DNA from: an uncultured Latescibacterota bacterium
Lineage (GTDB): Bacteria > Latescibacterota > UBA2968 > UBA8231
Direction of reading: 5' to 3'
NCBI GenBank assembly: GCA_958295495.1
Contig: OY282352.1
Location: 5,526,049-5,590,048 of the forward strand
DNA: 64,000 bases
This document shows, piece by piece, positions 17,504 to 25,262 of this stretch. A program made the translations under genes and the position numbers. How positions within the stretch are numbered: the first letter of the stretch is position 1; the number at the start of each line of letters is the position of its first letter. Under the pieces are notes generated by a model that was given only the letters and a program-made list of their open reading frames with translations, ran no database searches and was not told the origin of the DNA.

Positions 17504-18868
17504 ATGACCACGCCCATCGCCTTGGGATCCCGCCGCGAATTATTCGTCGATCACTTTCTCATTGAGCACCTCAATGGAGCCGCTCTGCACCTGCACCCGC
17601 CCAGCCGCCGCGAAGTAGTCTATCAAGTCTCCCAGCCTTGGGACAACGCCTGCACCGGCTGCTACAACCTCACCCAAGATGGGGGCCGCATCCTCCTGTA
17701 CTACCGCGGCTTCTATCCGATTGGCGCGGACTACGCCGACGGGGCCGCCAGCCAGACCACCAACTTGGCCATTAGCACCGACGGCATCCACTTTGAGCAA
17801 CCTGAGCTGGGCTTGGTCGAATTCAATGGCACGCGCAAAAACAACGTCCTTATCCAAGGCCACGAAAGCCACAATTTCTGCGTCTTCCTCGACGGCAATC
17901 CCGCGGCCGCCCCGGCGCAGCGCTTCAAAGCCGTGGGCGGCACCGGCCAGTCCAACCTGCACGGCTTTGCCTCGCCCGACGGCCTCCATTGGACCCCGGT
18001 CAAAGACGGGCCTTTGGACATCACCGGTGCCTTTGACTCGGTCAACGTCGCCTTGTGGGATGCCCACCTTGGGCGCTATCGGCTCTTCAGCCGCTACTTC
18101 GACACCACCGGCGCTCGGGTGCGGGCCATCCAGAGCTGCACCTCCGAGGACTTCATCCACTGGACGCCGCCGCAGCCCCACCAGTACGCCGACGATGTGC
18201 CGCTGGAGCACTTCTACACCAACGCCACTACGCCTTGCCCTAATGCCGAGCACATCCTGTTGTCGTTTCCCATGCGCTTTTTGCCCGAGCGCCAGCTCGA
18301 CATCGCGGCGATGGACTATCCTGGGGCGGGCCTGTCCGACGCGGTGTTTATGAGCAGTCGCGATGGCGTCCACTGGGACCGTCTCTTCATGGAGGCTTGG
18401 GTGCGCCCCGGCGCGGATCAGCGCAACTGGTCCCACCGCAGTTGCACGCCCGCCCCCGGCTTGGTGCAAACGGCTCCCGACGAATGGTCCATGTATATTT
18501 CGGAAAACTACGGTTGGTCGACCAACCGCCTGCGCCGCGTGGTGGTGCGACCGCACGGTTTTGCCTCGGTGCGGGCCGGGTATAAAGCCGGTGAATTGCT
18601 CACCCGTCCCTTGCTGTTGGCAGGGGCTGCCCTGCACTTCAACTACGCGACTTCGGCGGCGGGGTCGCTGCGGGTGGAACTCCAAGACGAGTCGGGCCAG
18701 CCCCTGCCCGGGTATGCCTTGGAGGAAATGGACCCGATCTACGGCGACCAACTCGACGCGCCAGTGGCTTGGAAAACAGGCGGCGACTTGTCCGGGCTCA
18801 AGGGCCGTCCGGTGCGCCTGCGGGTGGTGTTACAAGACGCTGATTTGTTTGCCGTGCGAGCCGCGTGA
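17504..18868 (+). CDS. Glycoside-hydrolase-like beta-propeller protein
   Basis: 454 residues, no signal peptide, with a GGAGCC ribosome-binding site just before the ATG. The pattern STDGIHFEQPELGL, ASPDGLHWTPV, TSEDFIHWTPP and SSRDGVHWDRL is a repeated SxDGxHW motif typical of five-bladed propellers of the GH32/GH43/GH68-related superfamily. The C-terminal 90 residues (GELLTRPLLLAGAALHFN onward) look like a beta-sandwich. Such proteins probably act on, or bind, plant or algal polysaccharide oligomers. The catalytic acids were not located, so activity is unproven. Confidence 0.6.
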   Translation: MTTPIALGSRRELFVDHFLIEHLNGAALHLHPPSRREVVYQVSQPWDNACTGCYNLTQDGGRILLYYRGFYPIGADYADGAASQTTNLAISTDGIHFEQPELGLVEFNGTRKNNVLIQGHESHNFCVFLDGNPAAAPAQRFKAVGGTGQSNLHGFASPDGLHWTPVKDGPLDITGAFDSVNVALWDAHLGRYRLFSRYFDTTGARVRAIQSCTSEDFIHWTPPQPHQYADDVPLEHFYTNATTPCPNAEHILLSFPMRFLPERQLDIAAMDYPGAGLSDAVFMSSRDGVHWDRLFMEAWVRPGADQRNWSHRSCTPAPGLVQTAPDEWSMYISENYGWSTNRLRRVVVRPHGFASVRAGYKAGELLTRPLLLAGAALHFNYATSAAGSLRVELQDESGQPLPGYALEEMDPIYGDQLDAPVAWKTGGDLSGLKGRPVRLRVVLQDADLFAVRAA

Positions 18869-18874
18869 AAGGTT

Positions 18875-19004
18875 CCCTCTTGCCGTACTCGCCGCGGTCG
18901 TGGCGGCCGGCGTCCGGTCGCAGGTAGATGACATGGGAATACACCGGCAGGCCATACTGCTCCAAGACCCGGCCGAGGTAGCCGGCCATCGTCCGGCTAC
19001 TCAT
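18875..19004 (-). pseudogene. Fragment of an Rpn-type PD-(D/E)XK nuclease or transposase-like gene
   Basis: About 43 codons read RTMAGYLGRVLEQYGLPVYS and then HVIYLRPDAGRHD, resembling the part of Rpn/YhgA-family recombination-promoting nucleases that reads ...Y.lPV..VViYLrp. There is no start region or nuclease core; only this internal piece remains. It overlaps the stop codon of the dehydrogenase-like gene at 18997, so the two were joined by rearrangement. The family match is from memory of the motif and is tentative. Confidence 0.45.
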
Positions 19005-20892
19005 CGAAGCGAACTTCGGCTTTCCAGAGGTGTGTGTAGGAGCTGTCCTCGTTGACGAGGTACTGGCCGGTGCGGATGCGGGTAATATCATACTCCGGGA
19101 AAACCATCGTCCCCATACATCTCCTGTCGAATATCACGCCGCGCCCGTCGAAATCGAAGTCGAGGTTGTCAAAGCCGTGTCGCTGGCGATGGCCGGGCAG
19201 GTCATTCACGTCGGCGGGAATCAGGTGCAGAAAGAATTTCGCCTCCGTGTCGGCGCGGGCGCACGGCTCCTTAGAGTAAATCAGCGCGTTCTCGCTGAGA
19301 TATATGTCAAAGTCGGAGCGGACTGCCGGTTCACCAGATACGAGCGTCTCGTAGGCGGAGCGGGCCGCCAGTTCGACGGACTCGCAGTTGACCGAGTAAA
19401 CGTCGCGGCGATTCCGAGATTCCTCATCGCAGTACATCGGGGAACGGCTCAGAAAATGGACCCGCGCGTTATCCTCCAACAGAGCTATGCGTCCGTCCGG
19501 CATGAACGTCAGGTCTCGGATGCGGTAGCCGAGTTCGATCTTCTCGACGTACTGCACGTCCGTCCCGTGACGACGGACTCGGAAGAGCGAGCCAGCGACC
19601 AGCGAACCAATCAGTAGGTCGTCTTTCCACAGGGGCCACCGCCGCTCGTCGTTGACGGCGATGGCGGACAGGGCCGGCGATGGGACCCAAGCGAATGCCG
19701 GCCGCGCAAAGCCGTCGTGTCGGCCTGTAACCTCGTCTTTGACCAGCCGGAGAGCTACACCGCCGATGCCAACGCCATAGGAGACTTGCGGCCAGCCATA
19801 ATCGGCTCCCTCTCGTAGCAGGTTGAGTTCGTCGCCTCCTTGCGGCCCGTGATCCGTTGCCCATAGATTGCCTTCCGCATCCCACACCAGCCCTTGGGCG
19901 TTGCGAATGCCGGTGGCCAATATCTCCGATTCCCCCGTTTCGATTTCAATACGAACGAATTTTCCTATATGCAGGTTGGAAGGAATGGGGCGCTGTCCAT
20001 ACGTATGGTTGCCGATTGTCACGAGTAAGTGTTCTCTTCCATCCGGCAGCATCTTCCCGCCTGCATTATGCCACCCACCAGGTTGTTCCAAACATGGCTT
20101 CGCATCGAATATCGTTCTCCAATCTGGCAGGACTGTCAACCTCTGCCCTTCTCTAACCAGCGTCACAGACGACAACCTGAACCGGACACATTCTCCAGTG
20201 AAATAGTGATGGGTAACAAATAGTATATACCCTCCCACAATCTCTTTCAGCAGAATATCGGCGACTCGAAATGAGTACAGGTCGAAATCGGGATTCTCGC
20301 CGATTGGGCTTGATTGCAGCCCCGTATAATTCATAGGAACCAGACCGTCGAGATATTCCACGGTCCCGTCCCGGAAGACTAGGGCAAACCTTCCCTTCGG
20401 CGTAACTACCAGTAGATCCTCACCCATGCTTTCAATGGCCCCGCCACTCCCGGCGAAACTTTCGAGTCTGACGAACTCGCTCTTGAGCGCGTACAGATGA
20501 GTGGTGAGAGTGGGGCCGAGCCACTGGGGAGTGGATGTCGTTACGGGCGGGGCCGGCACCGCTGGGTCCGCAGAGCAGGCGGCTGCGAGAGCTCCAAGTA
20601 GGGCGAGCGCGATAAGCGAGAATACGGGACGAAAGACGTGCGGTGGCCAACGCGCCCCATCTGGAAGGTGGAAAGAACGAAGACCAGCAGCGCAGCCGCG
20701 GAGAGACCGACCAGAAGACGGTCGCAGAAGAAAAGGGGCGATTCGATTATGGATGGGTGGTAACTTATTGTTTTTTAACAACTTACGAACACTTAATCCA
20801 GCGGTGTTGCGGGCCGGGCAACCGGATGCCGCCCCCGCGAAAACCGCCGCAGCCAGCGGCCATAGCCGCGTACCTACTGAACTTTTTACCAT
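18997..20892 (-). CDS. Glucose/sorbosone dehydrogenase-like lipoprotein with C-terminal DxYL-Cys module
   Basis: 631 residues from the ATG at 20892, after a GGACGGGAAA stretch. A GSDH-type propeller spans about 130-510. Its signatures are GIRNAQGLVWDAEGNLW and then DHGPQGGDELN with GADYGWP near 350. The last 105 residues (about 527-631) are a separate module: FDIYLSENALIYSKEPC, DTEAKFFLH, GFDNLDF and IRTGQY. The same module occurs at the end of the membrane protein at 30076. Two lipobox-like signal segments occur in one frame, ASGC near residue 25 inside a repeated leader and LAAAC near 104. No in-frame ATG, GTG or TTG lies directly before the second. PQQ use is possible but unproven. Confidence 0.6.
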   Translation of the reverse strand: MVKSSVGTRLWPLAAAVFAGAASGCPARNTAGLSVRKLLKNNKLPPIHNRIAPFLLRPSSGRSLRGCAAGLRSFHLPDGARWPPHVFRPVFSLIALALLGALAAACSADPAVPAPPVTTSTPQWLGPTLTTHLYALKSEFVRLESFAGSGGAIESMGEDLLVVTPKGRFALVFRDGTVEYLDGLVPMNYTGLQSSPIGENPDFDLYSFRVADILLKEIVGGYILFVTHHYFTGECVRFRLSSVTLVREGQRLTVLPDWRTIFDAKPCLEQPGGWHNAGGKMLPDGREHLLVTIGNHTYGQRPIPSNLHIGKFVRIEIETGESEILATGIRNAQGLVWDAEGNLWATDHGPQGGDELNLLREGADYGWPQVSYGVGIGGVALRLVKDEVTGRHDGFARPAFAWVPSPALSAIAVNDERRWPLWKDDLLIGSLVAGSLFRVRRHGTDVQYVEKIELGYRIRDLTFMPDGRIALLEDNARVHFLSRSPMYCDEESRNRRDVYSVNCESVELAARSAYETLVSGEPAVRSDFDIYLSENALIYSKEPCARADTEAKFFLHLIPADVNDLPGHRQRHGFDNLDFDFDGRGVIFDRRCMGTMVFPEYDITRIRTGQYLVNEDSSYTHLWKAEVRFDE

Positions 20893-21085
20893 TTTCCCGT
20901 CCGTGTTCAAAAAGGCAAAACCCAATGCGCCGCCTCATGGCGACACCGACCGCTAACGATAGGGGCTCAAAACGAGATGTCAAGAGAACATGGGTTGCCC
21001 TTGACCGGCCTCCAAACGGTGTGCTCAGGTACATGGCGGCGCACAACCGCGAGATCGATGGCACCGGCGCGGAGCAAGCCGCTGG
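20726..21085 (-). repeat. Leader repeat, copy A (inverted relative to copy B at 29092)
   Basis: Read on the minus strand, this 360-bp stretch matches 29092-29470 on the plus strand at high but imperfect identity. It includes GTGCGCCGCCATGTACCTGA, TCTTGACATCTCGTTTTGA and AAATGGTAAAAAGTTCAGTA. The differences include non-synonymous changes and a compensated length change in an A-tract, so coding pressure looks weak. In both copies the leader sits directly upstream of a gene and runs in frame into it. Confidence 0.85.
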
Positions 21086-21086
21086 A

Positions 21087-21104
21087 TTCCCGCCTGCGCG
21101 GGAA
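21087..21104. repeat. REP-like GC hairpin
   Basis: TTCCCGC (21087-21093) and GCGGGAA (21098-21104) form a 7-bp stem with a CTGC loop. The motif, preceded by GGA and followed by GGACGA, resembles the dispersed palindromic repeats common in many bacterial genomes. It lies beside the leader repeat and the mobile-element end. Confidence 0.5.
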
Positions 21105-21148
21105 GGACGACCTACTGACCGCCGCAAGCGACAGACGCTACAGCAGGC

Positions 21149-21161
21149 TGCGTAACGTCAG
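21149..21161. repeat. Terminal-repeat copy TGCGTAACGTCAG at the outer edge of unit A
   Basis: Identical to the right end of the 28.9-32.8 kb unit (32826-32838), and the reverse complement of its left end with one mismatch. Read in the direction of the dehydrogenase-like gene it is CTGACGTTACGCAGC, so both units begin with the same 5' end. No partner end is found on the far side, where the unit is broken at the nuclease fragment. Confidence 0.7.
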
Positions 21162-21361
21162 TAACCAACATCAGCAGCCAGCGACGCACTCGCCGCGCTG
21201 GACTCCCCGGAACATTTCCTCGGCGGCTCGTGGTGATTACACGGCATAATCGTTTTTCTCCCTCGTGAAACGGTAAAGGTATTGTCAAGATAATTGTTAG
21301 CGCGGCACCGGCGAAAAATTGTAGATTATCGCCGCACTCTACATCCATCAGGAGATGCCTT
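21162..21361. other. Intergenic region upstream of PhyH gene
   Basis: 200 bp outside the repeat edge with no credible gene. The last part provides the leader and ribosome-binding site (AGGAG about 10 nt before the ATG) of the dioxygenase gene. No promoter is assigned with confidence. Confidence 0.4.
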
Positions 21362-22264
21362 ATGAAGCTAACCCCCGAACAGGCCGCCCAATTCGCAGAG
21401 GACGGTTATCTGCTGCTGCGCGGCGCGCTGACCGCCGCCGATCTCGACCCAATCATCGCCGAGTACGAAGAGTACATCGACCGCCGCGCTGGGGAGCTAT
21501 TGGCAGCCGGCCACCTCTCGGCCTTGTACGCGGACGAATCCTTTGACCGCCGCCTCATCTCGATCTGCCGCGAAGATGACGCGATCTACAAAGAACTCGA
21601 CATCATGCGCTTTCGCGGGCGGGCCTCGTTTGAATTTTTGTGCAACGACCGCCTGCTCGATATGGTCGAGAGTTTGGTCGGGTCGGAGATCACCTGTAGC
21701 CCGATCCAGCACACCCGCGCCAAGCTGCCCGCGGGCCTGACGCCGGGCGGCAGCGACCCGCATGTGGCCCCCTGGCACCAAGACGCCGGCGTCACTTGGG
21801 AGGAGGCCGACCCGCACTTCATCCTCACGGTGTGGCTGCCGCTGTGTGCGGCCACGCCGGAAAACGGCTGTTTGCAGATCCTGCCGCGAGCGCACGGGAA
21901 CGGGCTGGTACAGCACCACATCAAGCAGGGTTTGGGCACGGTGATCGTCGACGATGAAATGCCGCAAATCGCGCCGCTCACCTTGCCGATGGACAAAGGC
22001 GATGTGCTGCTGCTGGACAAGCAGACGCCGCATCGCTCGACGCCCAACCACGCAGACACCGTGCGCTGGAGCATGGATTTGCGCTATCAGCCGACCGGGA
22101 CGCCGACCGGTCGTCCCTTCCATCCCGACTTCGTGGCCCGCAGCCGGTCCAACCCCGCGTCTGAGCTAAGGGACTACGACGAATGGTGCCGACAGTGGGA
22201 AGAGGCGCTAGCAAAGGTGCAAGGTCGGGGGATTAAGGCGCATCGGTGGGCGGTCGTCGAGTAG
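21362..22264 (+). CDS. Phytanoyl-CoA dioxygenase (PhyH) family protein
   Basis: Fe(II)/2-oxoglutarate-dependent oxygenase, 300 residues, cytosolic. The iron-binding facial triad is visible as H139 and D141 (WHQDAG) and distal H224 (TPHRS). R235 in TVRWSMDLRY is the likely 2-oxoglutarate arginine. The substrate cannot be read from sequence; family members hydroxylate lipids, secondary metabolites or alkaloids. It shares the VRWSMDLR C-terminal segment with the protein at 40293, so the two are close paralogues. Its 3' end overlaps the convergent AlkB-like gene by 32 bp. Confidence 0.88.
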   Translation: MKLTPEQAAQFAEDGYLLLRGALTAADLDPIIAEYEEYIDRRAGELLAAGHLSALYADESFDRRLISICREDDAIYKELDIMRFRGRASFEFLCNDRLLDMVESLVGSEITCSPIQHTRAKLPAGLTPGGSDPHVAPWHQDAGVTWEEADPHFILTVWLPLCAATPENGCLQILPRAHGNGLVQHHIKQGLGTVIVDDEMPQIAPLTLPMDKGDVLLLDKQTPHRSTPNHADTVRWSMDLRYQPTGTPTGRPFHPDFVARSRSNPASELRDYDEWCRQWEEALAKVQGRGIKAHRWAVVE

Positions 22265-22871
22265 CGACGATGCGGCGGAAGGTGAGGTTGAGGCGCGGGG
22301 CGCACGGCCGGCGAGTCTTGGGGACTTGGTGCTGCCAGTAAGTTTGGGTCGGGCCGCGCATGATCAGTAGCGCACCGTGCCCAAGGGGGATTTCGACCGG
22401 GGCGAGGTCGCGGCGCTTGTGCCGCAGGAGGAAGCGCCGCGTCCCGCCCAAACTCAGCGAGGCGATCGTCGGATTGGCCCCCAGCTCCGGCTCGTCGTCG
22501 CTGTGCCAGCCCATGCTGTCGCGGCCGTCGCGGTACTGATTGAGCAGGACGCTGTTGAGGGAACAGTCGGCGGCGGCTTCGATCCGCGTCTTGAGGTCTA
22601 GCAGCGGCGCGGTCCACGGGCGCGGCTCCAGCTCCAGCCCCGAATAGGCGTAGTGGGCCTTTGCAGACCCGTGCCACGCCGAAAGACGCGGCGCGGGAAG
22701 CTGGCGGCCAAAGACGACGACGTGGTGCTGCTGCCACTCAATGCCGTCTAACAGTTGCCGCATGAATTGGTCGGCCTCGGCAGGGGCCAAAAAGTCGGGG
22801 GCGTAGCCCAGGTCGCCGTCCGGGAGGGGAATGGCCCTCATTCCACTGTGCAGCCGAGGTTGTTCGGGCAT
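22233..22871 (-). CDS. AlkB-like 2-oxoglutarate-dependent dioxygenase
   Basis: 212 residues, most like ALKBH2/ALKBH3-type DNA/RNA demethylases. It carries NQYRDGRDSMGWHSDDE with iron ligands H123 and D125, distal H181 (HQVPKT) and the R193...R199 pair in RLNLTFRR that binds 2-oxoglutarate and substrate. Expected role: direct repair of N-alkylated bases (1-methyladenine, 3-methylcytosine) by oxidative dealkylation. It is transcribed convergently with the PhyH gene, overlapping at 22233-22264. No adjacent ada or alkA gene is seen. Confidence 0.88.
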   Translation of the reverse strand: MPEQPRLHSGMRAIPLPDGDLGYAPDFLAPAEADQFMRQLLDGIEWQQHHVVVFGRQLPAPRLSAWHGSAKAHYAYSGLELEPRPWTAPLLDLKTRIEAAADCSLNSVLLNQYRDGRDSMGWHSDDEPELGANPTIASLSLGGTRRFLLRHKRRDLAPVEIPLGHGALLIMRGPTQTYWQHQVPKTRRPCAPRLNLTFRRIVATRRPPTDAP

Positions 22872-22903
22872 ATAGCCTCGTCGGAACCTTAAGTGCTCCC
22901 TTT

Positions 22904-25255
22904 TCAGTACGCTACGGCCATGGTGCGGAAGGCGGTGTCATCGCCCGCATCGGCCCCTAGATTGACGCGCAGGACGTACAGGCCGGGGGCGGCGCTCGCT
23001 CCGTCGGCGTCGCGGCCGTCCCAGGTGAAGAGGCGTTGCGATCCCTCGCTGCCTGGGGTGAGGGTCGCTACCCTGCGTCCGGCCAGATCGAAAATTTCCA
23101 CCTGCGGCTCGCTGCCCTCAACTTTGAAGGCGACGAATCGCACCTCTAGCCGGTCGTTGATGCCGTCGCCGTTGGGGGTTATGGTCGCAGAGGCTAATTG
23201 CAGGTCGCTGATGAGCTGGCTGCTGTTGGTCAGCTCGGGGAGCATGACGATGTTGGAGCGGCGCTCAGCTGCCTCGACCGACTGCCACAGGCCCGGCGAT
23301 TGGCTCGATCCTAGGTCGAGGGCAAAGACGGTGGCATTTTGCAGCATGCGGGTGGTGAAGCTCACTTGCAGGGAGTCGCCGGTGATCACCTGCGGCAACG
23401 CGATGAGCAGCGAGTCGGCCTGCATATCCAAGGCGGCCGGAACGACCTGTTCCGCCCCTACCATCACCGAGACGCTTTGGAGGTCAACAGGTTCGGGGAC
23501 GGTGAAGCGCAGGCGGTCGAAGCCGCTGTCGAGTTCGTCGGTCTCGGGCCAGAGGGTGTAGGTGAAGTGCGTGTCTTGGTTGGGACTGGCCTCGCGGGGG
23601 GCGACGCTGCCGCGTGCGCCTTGGACTAGGGCGTCCTCGAACTCGACCGAGACCGAGTTGACGGTCGGGGCGACGGCCGGGTCGTCGGTGGAGAGGATCA
23701 TCTCCAGCAATATGAAGCGGCGCGGGCTGGCCGATTTGAAGGTCTCACCGGAAAACTGGTAAGTATTGCTAAACTCGTTCCAGTCCTCGCCAGTGACCAA
23801 GGTCGAGTCAACAGGCCCTCTGATCACCTTGGGCAAGCTGTTCCACTTCTCCTCGGTGACTATATCGCCCTTCTTGTCGTAAAAGGTGTACTCCGCGCTG
23901 AGCGCATTGCCCGAGCGGGAGCGCAATTGCAAGCGGGTGCCCGGGGGCAGGTCGGCATCCCAGTGCAGGGCCTTGATGACTTTGGGCCGCCCATCCCCGG
24001 CTTCCTCGCCGAGGTTGATAAAAGCAGACTGCAACTCGACTTGGGCTGGATAGCCCGGAGAGAAGAGCTGTAGTTCGCCCCATTTGGAGATGCCCCATCC
24101 CCTGCAGGTAACTCCGTGCCAGAACAGATAGCGGGCCTTGCGTGGCGCGAAGAGGTAGCGCATGTAAAGCAGGTTATCGGCGTTGGGAGCCAGATGGGTG
24201 AAGACCTCGTCGTAATCGACGTTTTCGGGCACTTCGACGAGCGGGGCGGTGCCCGTAGCCGGGGTGCCATCGGAAAAGAGGAGGGTGTGGCCCGGCCCAG
24301 TGCCAGAGATGGTAAACCCCAGCGTGCCTTCGTCTGGCTGCATGGAGTAGATAAACATCTCGTCGATGAAGAAGGTCGCGCCGAGGTCCGCGCGGAACCA
24401 AGTGCCGCCTTCGGACCATTCCGACAGTGCGCCGCGACAGTCGGTGACGGTATTGTTGGTATTGAGGTTGGCGTCGAAGAGGTTGAAGGTGGAGCCGGTG
24501 CCATCGCCTTCGACGAAATTGCCGCGCTGGCTGGTGCCAATGGCGATGTTGTCGCCAATGCCGATGACCTCGATCTCGGCCAGCGCGGCGTTGGCGTTCT
24601 GCTCTTCGGAAATGATTTGGATGTACTGGATTAACTGATAGTGGTTGCGCTGTGTGGGCGTTAAATCGAGGTCTGGATCAATCACGAGCGCGCTGTCGCG
24701 GCCGGCGTAGCGGAGCGGGATGACGATTGCGGCTTCGGCGTTGGGGCGCGTAGTGCGGAAGGCTTGGCGGTAGAGAAAGAGGTCTTCAGTGGCCGAGATG
24801 CGCACGCCGGAGGTGGTGAAGACGCGGAATTGGCGGAACGGGCGCGCACCCTCTTGGTCGGGGAATTTCAGGCGGATCTCGCGGGCTAGGGCTGCGCGGC
24901 CTAGGTCAATGGTGATGAACCAGTCCTCGCGGGCGTCGTCCGGGCTGGGTTGCCAATAGGTCGTCGGATCGTTGTCGATGGCCAGCAAAGCATCCGCCGC
25001 GTTGGAACCGGCTTGCCAGAGGCCGCCGGCGACGGCGTCGCCCCGGGTGCGGGTTTTGTAGGAGAAGCGGTGCGCGTCTTCTATGAGGTTGATGTCCTTG
25101 CGGAATTTGACCAGCGCGAGCTGGCCCTGCTCTCCGACTCGGATCAAGCCGAAGGGTTGTTGCCATTGGGCCCATTCCTCGGCGCTGTCAAAGGAGAGCA
25201 TGTCAGCCGCGAGTGGGGCGGCCAGCACGAGGCAGGCGATGATTGCGCGCTGCAT
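22904..25255 (-). CDS. Secreted discoidin-like protein with TPNGDGIND C-terminal module
   Basis: 783 residues from the ATG at 25255, which starts a clear signal peptide (MQRAIIACLVLAAPLAA). An upstream extension to 25306 would overlap the preceding gene. Two discoidin-like regions lie in the first half, with pieces such as WFITIDLGRAALAREIRLKF and FRADLGATFFIDEMFIY. An Ig-like region follows. The C-terminal module opens ATITPNGDGINDRLEV and contains DLAGRRV, WDGRDADG and APGLYVLRV, ending MAVAY. It shares its architecture and C-terminal VAY-type ending with the neighbour at 25263 and the 13035 protein. It starts 7 bp after that neighbour's stop, so it is cotranscribed. Confidence 0.65.
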   Translation of the reverse strand: MQRAIIACLVLAAPLAADMLSFDSAEEWAQWQQPFGLIRVGEQGQLALVKFRKDINLIEDAHRFSYKTRTRGDAVAGGLWQAGSNAADALLAIDNDPTTYWQPSPDDAREDWFITIDLGRAALAREIRLKFPDQEGARPFRQFRVFTTSGVRISATEDLFLYRQAFRTTRPNAEAAIVIPLRYAGRDSALVIDPDLDLTPTQRNHYQLIQYIQIISEEQNANAALAEIEVIGIGDNIAIGTSQRGNFVEGDGTGSTFNLFDANLNTNNTVTDCRGALSEWSEGGTWFRADLGATFFIDEMFIYSMQPDEGTLGFTISGTGPGHTLLFSDGTPATGTAPLVEVPENVDYDEVFTHLAPNADNLLYMRYLFAPRKARYLFWHGVTCRGWGISKWGELQLFSPGYPAQVELQSAFINLGEEAGDGRPKVIKALHWDADLPPGTRLQLRSRSGNALSAEYTFYDKKGDIVTEEKWNSLPKVIRGPVDSTLVTGEDWNEFSNTYQFSGETFKSASPRRFILLEMILSTDDPAVAPTVNSVSVEFEDALVQGARGSVAPREASPNQDTHFTYTLWPETDELDSGFDRLRFTVPEPVDLQSVSVMVGAEQVVPAALDMQADSLLIALPQVITGDSLQVSFTTRMLQNATVFALDLGSSQSPGLWQSVEAAERRSNIVMLPELTNSSQLISDLQLASATITPNGDGINDRLEVRFVAFKVEGSEPQVEIFDLAGRRVATLTPGSEGSQRLFTWDGRDADGASAAPGLYVLRVNLGADAGDDTAFRTMAVAY

Positions 25256-25262
25256 AGAATCC

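Noticed and set aside
17540..18751. Long minus-strand frame (about 400 codons) opposite the beta-propeller gene
   Set aside because: Composition is Gly/Val/Arg-rich with no domain, and the plus-strand frame has repeated SxDGxHW motifs and a ribosome-binding site.
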